Assembly: GCF_028657905.1 (NCBI RefSeq)
Contig: NZ_CP117782.1
Location: 3,162,001-3,226,000 of the forward strand
Length of the DNA stretch: 64,000 bases
Reading direction: 5' to 3'
Origin: Burkholderia sp. FERM BP-3421
GTDB taxonomy: Bacteria > Pseudomonadota > Gammaproteobacteria > Burkholderiales > Burkholderiaceae
Part shown: one piece after another, positions 8,520-19,244 of the stretch
How the letters are laid out: the number at the start of each line of letters is the position of its first letter
Position numbering within the stretch: position 1 is the first letter of the stretch
The notes under the pieces: model-generated
Databases searched by the model: none
The model's input: only the letters and a program-made list of their open reading frames with translations
What the model was told of the DNA's origin: nothing
Translations under genes and position numbers: made by a program

Positions 8520-10097
8520 ATGGATTCCCTGCTTTCCCCCCTGGCGGCGCGGCGGCGCCGCATGATCCTGCTGGCGGTGTGCCTCGCCGCGCTCGCGCTG
8601 CCGCTGAGCTTCGCGGGCGGCGCGGTGGCGACGCCCGCGATCGGCCGCGCGCTGCCGGGCGGCCCGGTTGCGCTGAACTGGATCACCAATGCCTTCATGC
8701 TGAGCTTCGGCAGCCTGCTGATGGCGGCGGGCGCGCTCGCGGACCAGTTCGGCCGCAAGCGGGTCTTCCTGATCGGCGTGGGCGGTTTCGCGCTGGCGTC
8801 GGCCGCGCTCGGCTTCGCGCCGACGCTGCTCGTGGTCGACCTGCTGCGTGCGGCGCAGGGCGCGGCCGCCGCGGCGGCGCTCGCGGGCGGGACGGCCGCG
8901 CTGGCGCAGGAGTTCGACGGCGCGGCGCGGACCCGCGCGTTCAGCCTGCTCGGCACGACCTTCGGGCTCGGGCTCGCGTTCGGCCCCGTGCTCGCGGGCT
9001 GGCTGATCGAGCTGCTGGGCTGGCGCGCGATCTTCGCGACGGGCGCGCTGGTGGGTGCGCTCGCGCTGCTGGTGGGCGCGCCGCGGCTGCGCGAGACGCG
9101 CGATCCGGCCGCGGCCGGGCTCGACTGGGCGGGGGCGGCGAGCTTCACCGGCGCGCTGTCGCTGTTCACGTTCGGCGTGATCCAGGCGCCCGAGGACGGC
9201 TGGACGAGCCCGCTCGTCGTCGGCCTGCTCGCGGGCGCGGCAGTGCTCGCGGCCGGCTTCGCCGCGATCGAGGCGCGCGTGGCGCGGCCGATGCTCGACC
9301 TGTCGCTGTTCCGCTATCCGCGCTTCGTCGGCGTGCAGGTGCTGCCGGTCGCGACCTGCTATTGCTACATCGTGCTGCTGGTGCTGCTGCCCCTGCGCTT
9401 CATCGGCATCGACGGTTACCGGGCCCTCGACGCCGGCCTGCTGATGCTCGCGCTGTCCGCGCCGATGCTGATCGTGCCGCTCGTGGCCGCACTGCTGACG
9501 CGCTGGATGTCCGCCGGGCTGATCGCCGGGGTCGGCCTGCTCGTCGCGGCGGCCGGCCTGCACTGGCTCGGCGCGGCGCTGACGGAGGGCGCGGGGCGCG
9601 CGGCGCTCGCGCCGATGGCCGTGATCGGCGTCGGCGCGGGCCTGCCCTGGGGACTGATGGATGGCTTGTCGATCAGCGTCGTGCCGAAGGAGCGCGCGGG
9701 GATGGCGACCGGGATTTTCAGCACGACGCGCGTGGCGGGCGAGGGAATCGCGCTCGCGATCGTCGGCGCGCTGCTCGCGGCGCTCGTCGCGACGCGGCTG
9801 CACGGGATCGCGCCGGCGGCCGCGCCGCATGCGCTAGCCGAGGCGGCGGCGCGGCTGGCGACGGGCGATCTCGCGCGGGCCGCCGTCGTGTTGCCGGGGG
9901 TGACGCGTGAGGATCTGGCCGCGCAGTACCGGGACGCATTCGGCAGCCTGCTGGACGGGCTGACCGTGGTCACGGCTGCGTGCGCGGTGGTGGTGTTCGC
10001 GTTCCTGAGCCGGGTGCGCGCGGACGAGGCGGCGCCGCGCAAGGGCGGCCGGACGTCGGGCGCGGGCTCGCTGGTGCTGGAGCGGGACGGCGGGTGA
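8520..10097 (+). CDS. MFS transporter, DHA2 (14-helix) drug/metabolite exporter
   Basis: 525 residues with about 14 hydrophobic helices. It has the MFS loop 2-3 motif 'LADQFGRKRVFLIG' (motif A), the 'LNWITNAFMLSFGSLLMAAG' region typical of the EmrB/QacA (DHA2) family, and motif C-like 'LGTTFGLGLAFGPVLAGWL' in helix 5. It probably exports drugs or toxic metabolites by proton antiport. GAGGAG lies 7 nt before the ATG. It is probably controlled by the divergent LysR gene. The last about 45 bp of the gene, including the stop, have a degenerate copy just downstream (10129-10175). Confidence 0.9.
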   Translation: MDSLLSPLAARRRRMILLAVCLAALALPLSFAGGAVATPAIGRALPGGPVALNWITNAFMLSFGSLLMAAGALADQFGRKRVFLIGVGGFALASAALGFAPTLLVVDLLRAAQGAAAAAALAGGTAALAQEFDGAARTRAFSLLGTTFGLGLAFGPVLAGWLIELLGWRAIFATGALVGALALLVGAPRLRETRDPAAAGLDWAGAASFTGALSLFTFGVIQAPEDGWTSPLVVGLLAGAAVLAAGFAAIEARVARPMLDLSLFRYPRFVGVQVLPVATCYCYIVLLVLLPLRFIGIDGYRALDAGLLMLALSAPMLIVPLVAALLTRWMSAGLIAGVGLLVAAAGLHWLGAALTEGAGRAALAPMAVIGVGAGLPWGLMDGLSISVVPKERAGMATGIFSTTRVAGEGIALAIVGALLAALVATRLHGIAPAAAPHALAEAAARLATGDLARAAVVLPGVTREDLAAQYRDAFGSLLDGLTVVTAACAVVVFAFLSRVRADEAAPRKGGRTSGAGSLVLERDGG

Positions 10098-10128
10098 GGG
10101 CGGGCGCGAGATGGCGTGGCGGGAGGAG

Positions 10129-10175
10129 GGACGTCGGGCGCGCCGACTCCTGCTGGAGCGAAATGACAGGTGAGG
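10129..10175 (+). repeat. degenerate duplicate of the MFS gene 3' end
   Basis: GGACGTCGGGCGCG, then TGCTGGAGCG and CAGGTGAGG, repeats 10051-10099 (end of the MFS gene with its TGA) with a few substitutions and a small gap. The rest of 10098-10334 shows no gene. It resembles the duplicated gene end at 2182/2342, but is much more worn. Confidence 0.65.
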
Positions 10176-10334
10176 CGCGGTCGCGCGGCCGGGCGAATGG
10201 CACTGCGCGGCGCGCGGATGACCGGGGAGATCGCCGGCGACACGCGCCGGGCCGAAGAACAAGCCCGGCGGAACCGCCCAAGACGCCCGGACGATCCCGC
10301 CGGCCGCACCGCGCCGAACCCGGCGCGGCGCCGC

Positions 10335-11855
<1,521 letters not shown>

Positions 11856-11914
11856 CGCGTTGCTCCTCGCATGTCGATTGGAATGCGCCGCGCGAGCGCG
11901 CGGCGTCCGAGCGT

Positions 11915-11934
11915 TACGCCAGAAGCGTGCCAGC
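11915..11934 (-). promoter_or_regulatory. sigma-54-type (-24/-12) promoter for exaC
   Basis: Read leftwards the sequence is CTGGCACGCTTCTGGCGTAA: GG at 11931-11930 and GC at 11919-11918, with exactly 10 nt between. This matches the RpoN consensus TGGCACG-N4-TTGC apart from one base in the -12 half. The predicted start of transcription is near 11906, giving a leader of about 50 nt. Seen in sequence; RpoN use is inferred. Confidence 0.6.
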
Positions 11935-11938
11935 CGCC

Positions 11939-11984
11939 GGTGCGCCGCCGCGCCGGGCCTGCGCGCGGGCCGGCCCGGCGCACC
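11939..11984. promoter_or_regulatory. long GC dyad upstream of exaC promoter
   Basis: GGTGCGCC (11939-11946) and GGCGCACC (11977-11984) are perfect inverted repeats flanking further GGGCC/GGCCC pairs. It lies directly upstream of the exaC -24 element and could be a regulator site or a DNA/RNA structure. Confidence 0.35.
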
Positions 11985-12015
11985 GCGCGGGTGCGCGGCG
12001 GCGACTGTGCCGGGA

Positions 12016-12046
12016 TGGCGCAATGCGTGTGCGCCGGGTTGCGCCA
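12016..12046. promoter_or_regulatory. dyad TGGCGCAA-N15-TTGCGCCA, candidate activator site
   Basis: Perfect 8-bp inverted repeat (12016-12023 and 12039-12046). Its centre lies about 125 bp upstream of the predicted exaC start and about 93 bp upstream of the predicted eutR start, where enhancer-binding proteins of sigma-54 promoters bind. It could serve both divergent genes, or be the EutR operator. Function is inferred from position and symmetry. Confidence 0.5.
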
Positions 12047-12096
12047 GCCTTGAACAGTGCGGCGCGGCGTCGCAGCGCGCGGGCGCGGGCGGCGCT

Positions 12097-12113
12097 TCGG
12101 CACGGGAATTGCA
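12097..12113 (+). promoter_or_regulatory. sigma-54-type (-24/-12) promoter for eutR
   Basis: TCGGCACGGGAATTGCA has GG at 12099-12100 and GC at 12111-12112, 10 nt apart, with the full GGCACG and TTGCA halves: a near-consensus RpoN site. The predicted start near 12124 lies about 33 nt before the eutR ATG. Promoter use is inferred. Confidence 0.6.
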
Positions 12114-12156
12114 TCGCTCGCGGCCGGTGAGGTTCAGCGGAATCGCGGAGGCGTTC

Positions 12157-13173
12157 ATGGAACAGGGGCGGGTCGAGACGACGGCGGCGGACACCCGGCG
12201 CAGCGCGGGGGGCGGGGAAGGGCCGGCCGGGCGCGCGGTGGTCAGCGTCGCCCATGACGCCGACGAGCAGGCCCGCAACCTGATCGGCTGGCGCCAGACC
12301 TACGACCAGCTTGCGGCGGGCCGCTTCGTCGGCACGCTGACCGAGCTGCCGCTCGACACGATGAAGCTGTTTCGCGAGACCACGAGCCATACGCTGCGCC
12401 AGGCCTGCGAGGTGCGCGGCGATGCGTACTGGTTCGGCGTGCCGCTCGCGCGCGACGGCGGCGCGCGGATCGACGCGTGCCCGATCACGGCCGACGCGTT
12501 GGCGTTCCGGCCCGGCAACGTCGAATTCGAGTTGCTGACGCCCGCGCATTTCTCGATCTACGGCCTCGTGGTGCGCGGCGACGTGCTGCGGCGCTATGCG
12601 GAGCAGGTCGAGCGCTGCGGGCTCGACGAGCGTTTGCCGGGGCAGGCGGTCGCGCAGGTCGGGGAGGCGCGGCTCGCGCGTCTGTGCGCGCAGCTCGCGC
12701 GCGGGCTCGGGCGGGCCGAAGCGGCGGCCGCGCCGCTGTCGGACTGCGAGCGCCGCGACCTGCAGGCCGGGTTGCTCGCGGCGTTGTTCGATCTCTACGG
12801 GGCGCCCGCCGGGGCGGCCGACGCCGGCCAGCCGTCGCGACGCCGCAGGATCGTCGCACAGGCGCGCGACTACGTGCTCGCGCACCGCTCGCGGCCGGTC
12901 GGCGTGCCCGAGCTGTGCGAGCAGCTGCACGTGAGCCGCCGCACCTTGCAGTACTGTTTCCAGGACGTGCTCGGGATGGCGCCCGCGACCTACCTGCGCA
13001 CGCTGCGCCTGAACGGCGCGCGCCGCGACCTGTGCGGGCGCGACGCGGGCTCGGTGCAGGACGTCGCCGCCGCGTGGGGCTTCTGGCATCTGAGCCAGTT
13101 CGCGACCGACTATCGCCGCATGTTCGGCGAGCGGCCCTCGGAGGCGCTGCGCGGGGCGGCGCTCGCATGCTGA
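12157..13173 (+). CDS. eutR: EutR-type AraC-family regulator of ethanolamine use
   Basis: 338 residues. It aligns along its length with E. coli EutR: 'WRQTYDQLAAGRFVGTLTEL' resembles WQQIYDQLHPGKFHGEFTE, 'LRQACEVRGDAYWFGVP' resembles LRQSCLVWPNSFWFGIP, and the C-terminal double HTH has 'ELCEQLHVSRRTLQYCFQ' and 'WGFWHLSQFATDYRRMF'. EutR activates eut genes when ethanolamine and adenosylcobalamin are both present. The start at 12157 follows GGAGG by 5 nt; a longer in-frame reading upstream overlaps the promoter region and is unlikely. It is divergent from exaC. The resemblance is quoted from memory of the E. coli protein. Confidence 0.88.
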   Translation: MEQGRVETTAADTRRSAGGGEGPAGRAVVSVAHDADEQARNLIGWRQTYDQLAAGRFVGTLTELPLDTMKLFRETTSHTLRQACEVRGDAYWFGVPLARDGGARIDACPITADALAFRPGNVEFELLTPAHFSIYGLVVRGDVLRRYAEQVERCGLDERLPGQAVAQVGEARLARLCAQLARGLGRAEAAAAPLSDCERRDLQAGLLAALFDLYGAPAGAADAGQPSRRRRIVAQARDYVLAHRSRPVGVPELCEQLHVSRRTLQYCFQDVLGMAPATYLRTLRLNGARRDLCGRDAGSVQDVAAAWGFWHLSQFATDYRRMFGERPSEALRGAALAC

Positions 13174-13340
13174 ACGTCTGCGCGCCCGTCTGCCGCGCGG
13201 CCGGCCGCGCGGGTGCGCGCCGGCGCTTTTCGCGGCGGTCGGCACGCGCCGTGCTGCGCGGACGGTTCCGGCGCTTCCGCGCGGATCCGCTGCGCGCGCG
13301 GGTTCATGCGGCGTGAGCCGGCGCCTGCTCGGGTAGCGGC

Positions 13341-14426
13341 TCAGCGGCCTGCACGCTCACGCGCGCGTGGCCACACGATCCGGCTCCAGTCGACTGCCCG
13401 GTACAGGGCGTCGAGTTCCTCCAGTTCCGCCTCCGACGCCCCCGCATGCCGGCCGCGCCATTCTTCCGGCACGGGCAGCGCGACGCCGGTGCAGTGCGGA
13501 TAGTCGCGCACCCTCAGCGCGGGCGCGATGCTGGAAAAACACGCGAGCGTCGGCACGTCGAAGCCGGCCGCGAGATGCACGGCCGAGGTGTCGGCGGCGA
13601 GCAGCACGTCGGCGTGGGCGACCCACGCGATGAATCGCGCGGTGTCGGTCGAGTGCGCCTGCACGTCGACATAGGCGGGATGGTCGACCGGCCCGAAGCC
13701 GAGCACTGGCAGCCGGTAGGCGTCGGCGAGTCGGCCGACGAGCGCGGCGTGCCGCGCGGCCGGGATGCTGCGCAGCGGGGTGCTCGCGGTCGGGCAGAAC
13801 AGCGCGTAGCGGCGTGTGCGCCAGGCGGGCGGCAGGGCCGGCAGCGCGAGATCGGCGAGCCAGCGGTTGCGCTTCGCGTCGGCCGGGATCGTGGCGGGAT
13901 CGACGCCGAGCGCGGACAGGAAGAAGTCGATCATCGGCCGCTCGGCGAACGCGGGCCAATACAGCTGATTGCCGAGGTCGATGCGGGGTTCGTGCGCGGG
14001 CAGCCGATCCGCGGGCCACGGCAGGCGGCGGCAGGGGGCGATCGCCGCGGTCGCCAGCTGGTACAGCGCGTCGACATAGGCGGGCGCGTGAGCCGGCCGG
14101 TACAGCACGAAGCGCAGCGCGGGATGGCGCGCGCGCAGCGCCGCCAGCGCGGTGAGCCCGATCACCGAATCGCCGAGCGCGACGCCCATCCCGTTGATCA
14201 CGTGAACCGTCCCGCACTGCGCGTAGTCGAGCCGGAACGCGTGGTGCGCGGCGTGAAAGACGCCCGGCAGCTGCGACGCGGGAACGCACGCGGCGGCCGC
14301 CGAGGCGGGCGCGTGCGCGAGATCGTACGGCGCGACGAGCCGTCCGTCCGGCGTCAGCAGCGAGCCGGGATGCACGAGCGCCTCGTCGCGCGTAAGCGGG
14401 CGCGCTGCCATCGCCGCCGCGTCCAT
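13341..14426 (-). CDS. glycosyltransferase family 9-like protein
   Basis: 361 residues with a GT-B-like layout. The N-terminal half has 'GMGVALGDSVIGLTALAAL' (like the GDxll.tP.l..l motif of heptosyltransferases). The C-terminal half has 'LLAADTSAVHLAAGFDVPTLACFSS', the nucleotide-sugar-binding signature of GT9 (D-[ST]-x3-HLAAA-x-G-x-P-T-x3-F). ADP-heptose-type transferases build LPS core, but acceptor and donor are not clear here. The protein is divergent: the C-terminal part is recognisable, while the N-terminal 60 residues are not. It starts 3 nt after the stop of the upstream ThDP-enzyme gene and is surely co-transcribed with it, an unusual pairing. Confidence 0.72.
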   Translation of the reverse strand: MDAAAMAARPLTRDEALVHPGSLLTPDGRLVAPYDLAHAPASAAAACVPASQLPGVFHAAHHAFRLDYAQCGTVHVINGMGVALGDSVIGLTALAALRARHPALRFVLYRPAHAPAYVDALYQLATAAIAPCRRLPWPADRLPAHEPRIDLGNQLYWPAFAERPMIDFFLSALGVDPATIPADAKRNRWLADLALPALPPAWRTRRYALFCPTASTPLRSIPAARHAALVGRLADAYRLPVLGFGPVDHPAYVDVQAHSTDTARFIAWVAHADVLLAADTSAVHLAAGFDVPTLACFSSIAPALRVRDYPHCTGVALPVPEEWRGRHAGASEAELEELDALYRAVDWSRIVWPRARERAGR

Positions 14427-14429
14427 CGC

Positions 14430-16133
14430 CTAGCGCTGGTGCGCGCGCTCGCCCTGCGCGCGGATCTGGTCGAGCGTCGCGGCGGGCGTGCTGGCCGCCT
14501 GCGGCACGCGCAGTTCGAGCAGCGCGGGCAGGCCGCTCGCGAGCGCGCGTTCGAACGCGGGCGCGAAGTCGGCGGTGCGTTCGATGGTCTCGCCATGCGC
14601 ACCGAAGGCGCGCGCGTAGGCCGCGAAATCCGGATTGGTGAGGCCCGTGCCATGCACGCGTCCCGGATAGTTGCGCTCCTGGTGCATCCGGATCGTGCCG
14701 AAGTGGCCGTTGTTGACGACGATCACGACGATCGCGAGGCCGTACTGCATCGCCGTCGCCAGCTCGTTGCCGGCCATCATGAAGCAGCCGTCGCCCGCGA
14801 ACGCGACGACGGTGCGCGCGGGATACAGCGCCTTCGCGGCGAGCGCGGCCGGCACGCCGTAGCCCATCGCGCCGCTCGTCGGCGCGAGCTGCGAACGGAA
14901 ATGCCGGTACGGGAAGTGACGGTGCAGCCAGATCGCGTAGTTGCCCGCGCCGTTGGTGACGATCGCATCGTGCGGCAGGCGCGCGCGCAGTGTCTGCATC
15001 ACCTCGCCGAGTTGCAGGTCGCCCGGCATCGGCAGCGGCGCGCGCCAGTCGAGATACGCGCGATGCGCGTCGGCCGCGCTGCCGGCCCAGGCGGGCGTCT
15101 CGGGCGGCGCGAGCGCGGCGAGCGACGCGGCGATCTCCGGCATCCCCGACACGATCGGCAGGTCGGCCGCGTAGACCCGGCCCAGCTCGTCCGCGCCCTG
15201 GTGCACGTGAATCAGCGTCTGCCGCGTCTTCGGGATGTCGAGCAGCGTGTAGCCGCCCGTGGTGGCTTCGCCGAGGCGCGGGCCGAGCGCGAACAGCAGG
15301 TCCGCCTCGCGGATCCGGCGCGCGAGCGCCGGGTTCACGCCGAGGCCGACGTCGCCCGCGTACAGCGGATGTTCGTTGTCGAAGGTGTCCTGGTAGCGGA
15401 ACGCGCAGCCGACCGGCAGCTGCCAGGCCTCGACGAAGCGGCGCAGGTCGGCGTGGGCCTGCGGGGTCCAGCCGCTGCCGCCGACGATCAGGAACGGCCG
15501 CTCGGCGCGCGCGAGGCGTTCGCGCAGCTCGTCCATCTGCGCGCCCGACGGCGCGGCGGCGACGCGCTTCGCGGCGGGCGCGATCGCTTGCGGCGCGCAG
15601 GCCTCGGACAGCACGTCCTCCGGCAGCGCGAGCACGACGGGGCCCGGGCGGCCGGACGTCGCGACGTGAAACGCATGGCTCAGGTATTCGGGCAGCCGGC
15701 GCGGATCGTCGATCTGCGCCACCCACTTGGCCATCTGGCCGAACATGCGGCGGTAGTCGATTTCCTGGAACGCCTCGCGGTCGAGATGCTCGCGCGCGCA
15801 CTGGCCGATGAACAGGATCATCGGCGTGGAATCCTGGAACGCGGTGTGCACGCCGATCGACGCATGGGTCGCGCCGGGGCCGCGCGTGACGAACGCGACG
15901 CCGGGCTTGCCGGTCAGCTTGCCGGTCGCTTCCGCCATGTTCGCGGCGGCGGCTTCGTGGCGGCAGACGACGGTGGGCAGGCGTTCGGTTTCGTCGGCCA
16001 GGACATCGAGGACGGCGAGAAAGCTCTCGCCGGGAACACAGAACACGCGCTCGACATGATTCGCGAGCAGCGCGTCGACCAGCAATCGGGCACCGGTGGT
16101 GGTGCGCGCTTCGAAATCCGGGGAATTCGACAT
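14430..16133 (-). CDS. ThDP-dependent enzyme, acetolactate-synthase-like
   Basis: 567 residues, the usual size of the acetolactate synthase/benzoylformate decarboxylase family. The domain order is normal: an N-terminal PYR domain with the catalytic glutamate in 'VVCRHEAAAANMAEA', a central domain (about 190-330), and a C-terminal PP domain with the Mg/ThDP motif 'FAGDGCFMMAGNELATA...VVNNGHFG'. It should form or break C-C bonds next to a keto group, using pyruvate or another 2-oxo acid; the product is unknown. There is no regulatory small subunit, so it is not likely to be the branched-chain biosynthetic ilvB. The start at 16133 has GGGAG upstream and fits the conserved N-terminus. It is followed 3 nt later by a GT9-like gene. 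Confidence 0.85.
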   Translation of the reverse strand: MSNSPDFEARTTTGARLLVDALLANHVERVFCVPGESFLAVLDVLADETERLPTVVCRHEAAAANMAEATGKLTGKPGVAFVTRGPGATHASIGVHTAFQDSTPMILFIGQCAREHLDREAFQEIDYRRMFGQMAKWVAQIDDPRRLPEYLSHAFHVATSGRPGPVVLALPEDVLSEACAPQAIAPAAKRVAAAPSGAQMDELRERLARAERPFLIVGGSGWTPQAHADLRRFVEAWQLPVGCAFRYQDTFDNEHPLYAGDVGLGVNPALARRIREADLLFALGPRLGEATTGGYTLLDIPKTRQTLIHVHQGADELGRVYAADLPIVSGMPEIAASLAALAPPETPAWAGSAADAHRAYLDWRAPLPMPGDLQLGEVMQTLRARLPHDAIVTNGAGNYAIWLHRHFPYRHFRSQLAPTSGAMGYGVPAALAAKALYPARTVVAFAGDGCFMMAGNELATAMQYGLAIVVIVVNNGHFGTIRMHQERNYPGRVHGTGLTNPDFAAYARAFGAHGETIERTADFAPAFERALASGLPALLELRVPQAASTPAATLDQIRAQGERAHQR

Positions 16134-16563
16134 CGGATGCGGGCTCCCTTCTTGACGGGAGGGATAGCTTACGCCGGATGGGCAGGAGAGAAAAGGCGGG
16201 GATGGCGGGTGGGTTTCGAGGGGCGCGATTGGCGCGCCCGGCTCCGTGCATCCGCCGTGCGGCGGGTTCGTCTTCATCGCGGCGGCGAGGCGGCGACGGG
16301 CTTGCTTCACGCGCCGTTCCGCCGGGCGTTCTCGCCATCGGTCGACGGACGGGCGCATGCGACGTTCGATGCCCTTTGCGCCCAGATGATCGCACGATGA
16401 CGCCAACATGACGCCCCGCCGCGCATTGCGCCGCGCGCCGCCGCAAATCGCGCGCGCGGCCGCCGCATTGTTTCCGGGGCCGACGCAGCGCACGGAATCG
16501 TTAGGCGAATGCCCGGCGGCCGCCCGATACTGGCATCCCGCATCGCGTTCGCCAGGAGGTTCC
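16134..16563. other. intergenic region without a recognised gene
   Basis: 430 bp between the leftward ThDP-enzyme gene and the rightward exchanger gene, so it must contain two divergent promoters. Long open frames across it are low-complexity Arg/Ala/Gly translations and not believable. The only clear signal is AGGAGGT (16554-16560), the ribosome site of the exchanger gene. Confidence 0.5.
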
Positions 16564-17814
16564 GTGTCGTCGCCACGCCCATTCCTCTCCGCCGTCCTGC
16601 TGCCCGTCGGCGCCGCATGCGTCGCGATGCTGCCCGCGCTCGTGCTGCGCGCAAGCGGCGCGAGCGCGGGCCTCGCGCTCGACGCCGCGTGCTTCGGCGT
16701 CGCGATCCTCGCGGCCGGCTTCATGCTGTCGTGGGGAGCGGAAACCGCCGAGCGCTATATCGCGGCGGGCTTCGTGATCGCGCTGGTCGCGCTTGTCACG
16801 GTGCTGCCCGAGTATGCGGTCGACATCTACTACGCATTCCGCGCGGGGCAGGACCCGCAGTCGGGCTACGTGGCCTACGCGGCCGCCAACATGACCGGCG
16901 CGAACCGCATGCTGATCGGCCTTGCGTGGCCGCTGCTCGTGGTGCTGCACTGCTGGCGCTACCGGCGCCGCGCGGTGGAGCTGGCGCCGCAGAACGCGAT
17001 CGAGATCGTGTTCCTCGGGCTCGCGAGCGCATATGCGTTCGTGATCGTGCTGAAGAACCGCATCGGCCTGATCGACTTCGTGGTGCTCGCGGCGCTGTTC
17101 TTCTTCTATCTGTGGCGCACCGCGCAGGCCGAGCCGGAGGCGGGCGACGACGAGGACGCCGAGCCCGGCCCGGGCGCGTTCATCGCCACACTCGCGCCCG
17201 GGCCGCGCTGGGCCGCGATCGGCGCGATGACCGCGCTGTCGGCGCTGGTGATCCTGTTGAGCGCGGAGCCGTTCGCGGAATCGCTCGTGAAGCTCGGCGG
17301 TCGGTTGGGCATCGACCGCTTCCTGCTGATCCAGTGGCTCGCGCCGCTCGCGAGCGAGGCGCCGGCGGTGACGATCGCGGTGATCTTCGTGCTCAACCAG
17401 CGCGCGCGGGCCGGCCTGTCGGCGATGATCAGCGACAAGATCAACCAGTGGACGCTGCTGGTCGGCATGCTGCCGATCGCGATGAGCGTCGGCGCGGGCG
17501 CGCTGACGTCGCTGCCGCTCGATGCGCGGCAGCACGAGGAGTTCCTCCTGACCGCCGCGCAGTCGCTGTTCGGGCTCGCGCTGCTGTTGCGGCTGCGGCT
17601 CGGGCTGGCCGGCGCGGCCGCGCTGTTCGTGTTGTTCGCGACGCAGATCGGCATCGCGATGGCATGGCAGGCGCAGCCGGAACGCGAGATCGCCGCGCTG
17701 ACCGGAATGGCGTGGCTCTACATGGCGCTTGCCGCGGGGGCGTTCGCGGCGAACGGGCGGCGGCTCGCGGCGCTGGTGCGCGCCGCGCTGGGCCGCGCGC
17801 CCGTCGCGTCATGA
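16564..17814 (+). CDS. sodium/calcium exchanger family membrane protein
   Basis: 416 residues from a GTG start that lies 3 nt after a perfect AGGAGGT; the next in-frame Met is far inside the first helix. About 11 hydrophobic helices are arranged as two inverted halves. The alpha-1 region is 'VLPEYAVDIYYAF...YAAANMTGANRMLIGL'; the alpha-2 region is 'LAPLASEAPAVTIAVIFVL...SDKINQWTLLVGMLP'. These correspond to the acidic ion-binding motifs of CaCA antiporters. The central loop is acidic ('PEAGDDEDAEPGPG'). It probably exchanges Ca2+ for Na+ or H+ across the inner membrane. It converges on sdaA with 13 bp between stops. Confidence 0.85.
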   Translation: MSSPRPFLSAVLLPVGAACVAMLPALVLRASGASAGLALDAACFGVAILAAGFMLSWGAETAERYIAAGFVIALVALVTVLPEYAVDIYYAFRAGQDPQSGYVAYAAANMTGANRMLIGLAWPLLVVLHCWRYRRRAVELAPQNAIEIVFLGLASAYAFVIVLKNRIGLIDFVVLAALFFFYLWRTAQAEPEAGDDEDAEPGPGAFIATLAPGPRWAAIGAMTALSALVILLSAEPFAESLVKLGGRLGIDRFLLIQWLAPLASEAPAVTIAVIFVLNQRARAGLSAMISDKINQWTLLVGMLPIAMSVGAGALTSLPLDARQHEEFLLTAAQSLFGLALLLRLRLGLAGAAALFVLFATQIGIAMAWQAQPEREIAALTGMAWLYMALAAGAFAANGRRLAALVRAALGRAPVAS

Positions 17815-17827
17815 CGGGCGGCGCGGC

Positions 17828-19216
<1,389 letters not shown>

Positions 19217-19244
19217 TTGTCTTTCCTGTCATGCAATATAAGTA

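Noticed and set aside
13357..16446. 1029-residue frame over the ThDP and GT9 genes
   Set aside because: Low-complexity Arg/Ala translation; the true genes in the neighbouring frames have full motif sets.
16408..16563. Longer start for the exchanger gene
   Set aside because: The extension is Arg/Pro-rich with no membrane character, and a perfect AGGAGGT stands directly before the GTG at 16564.
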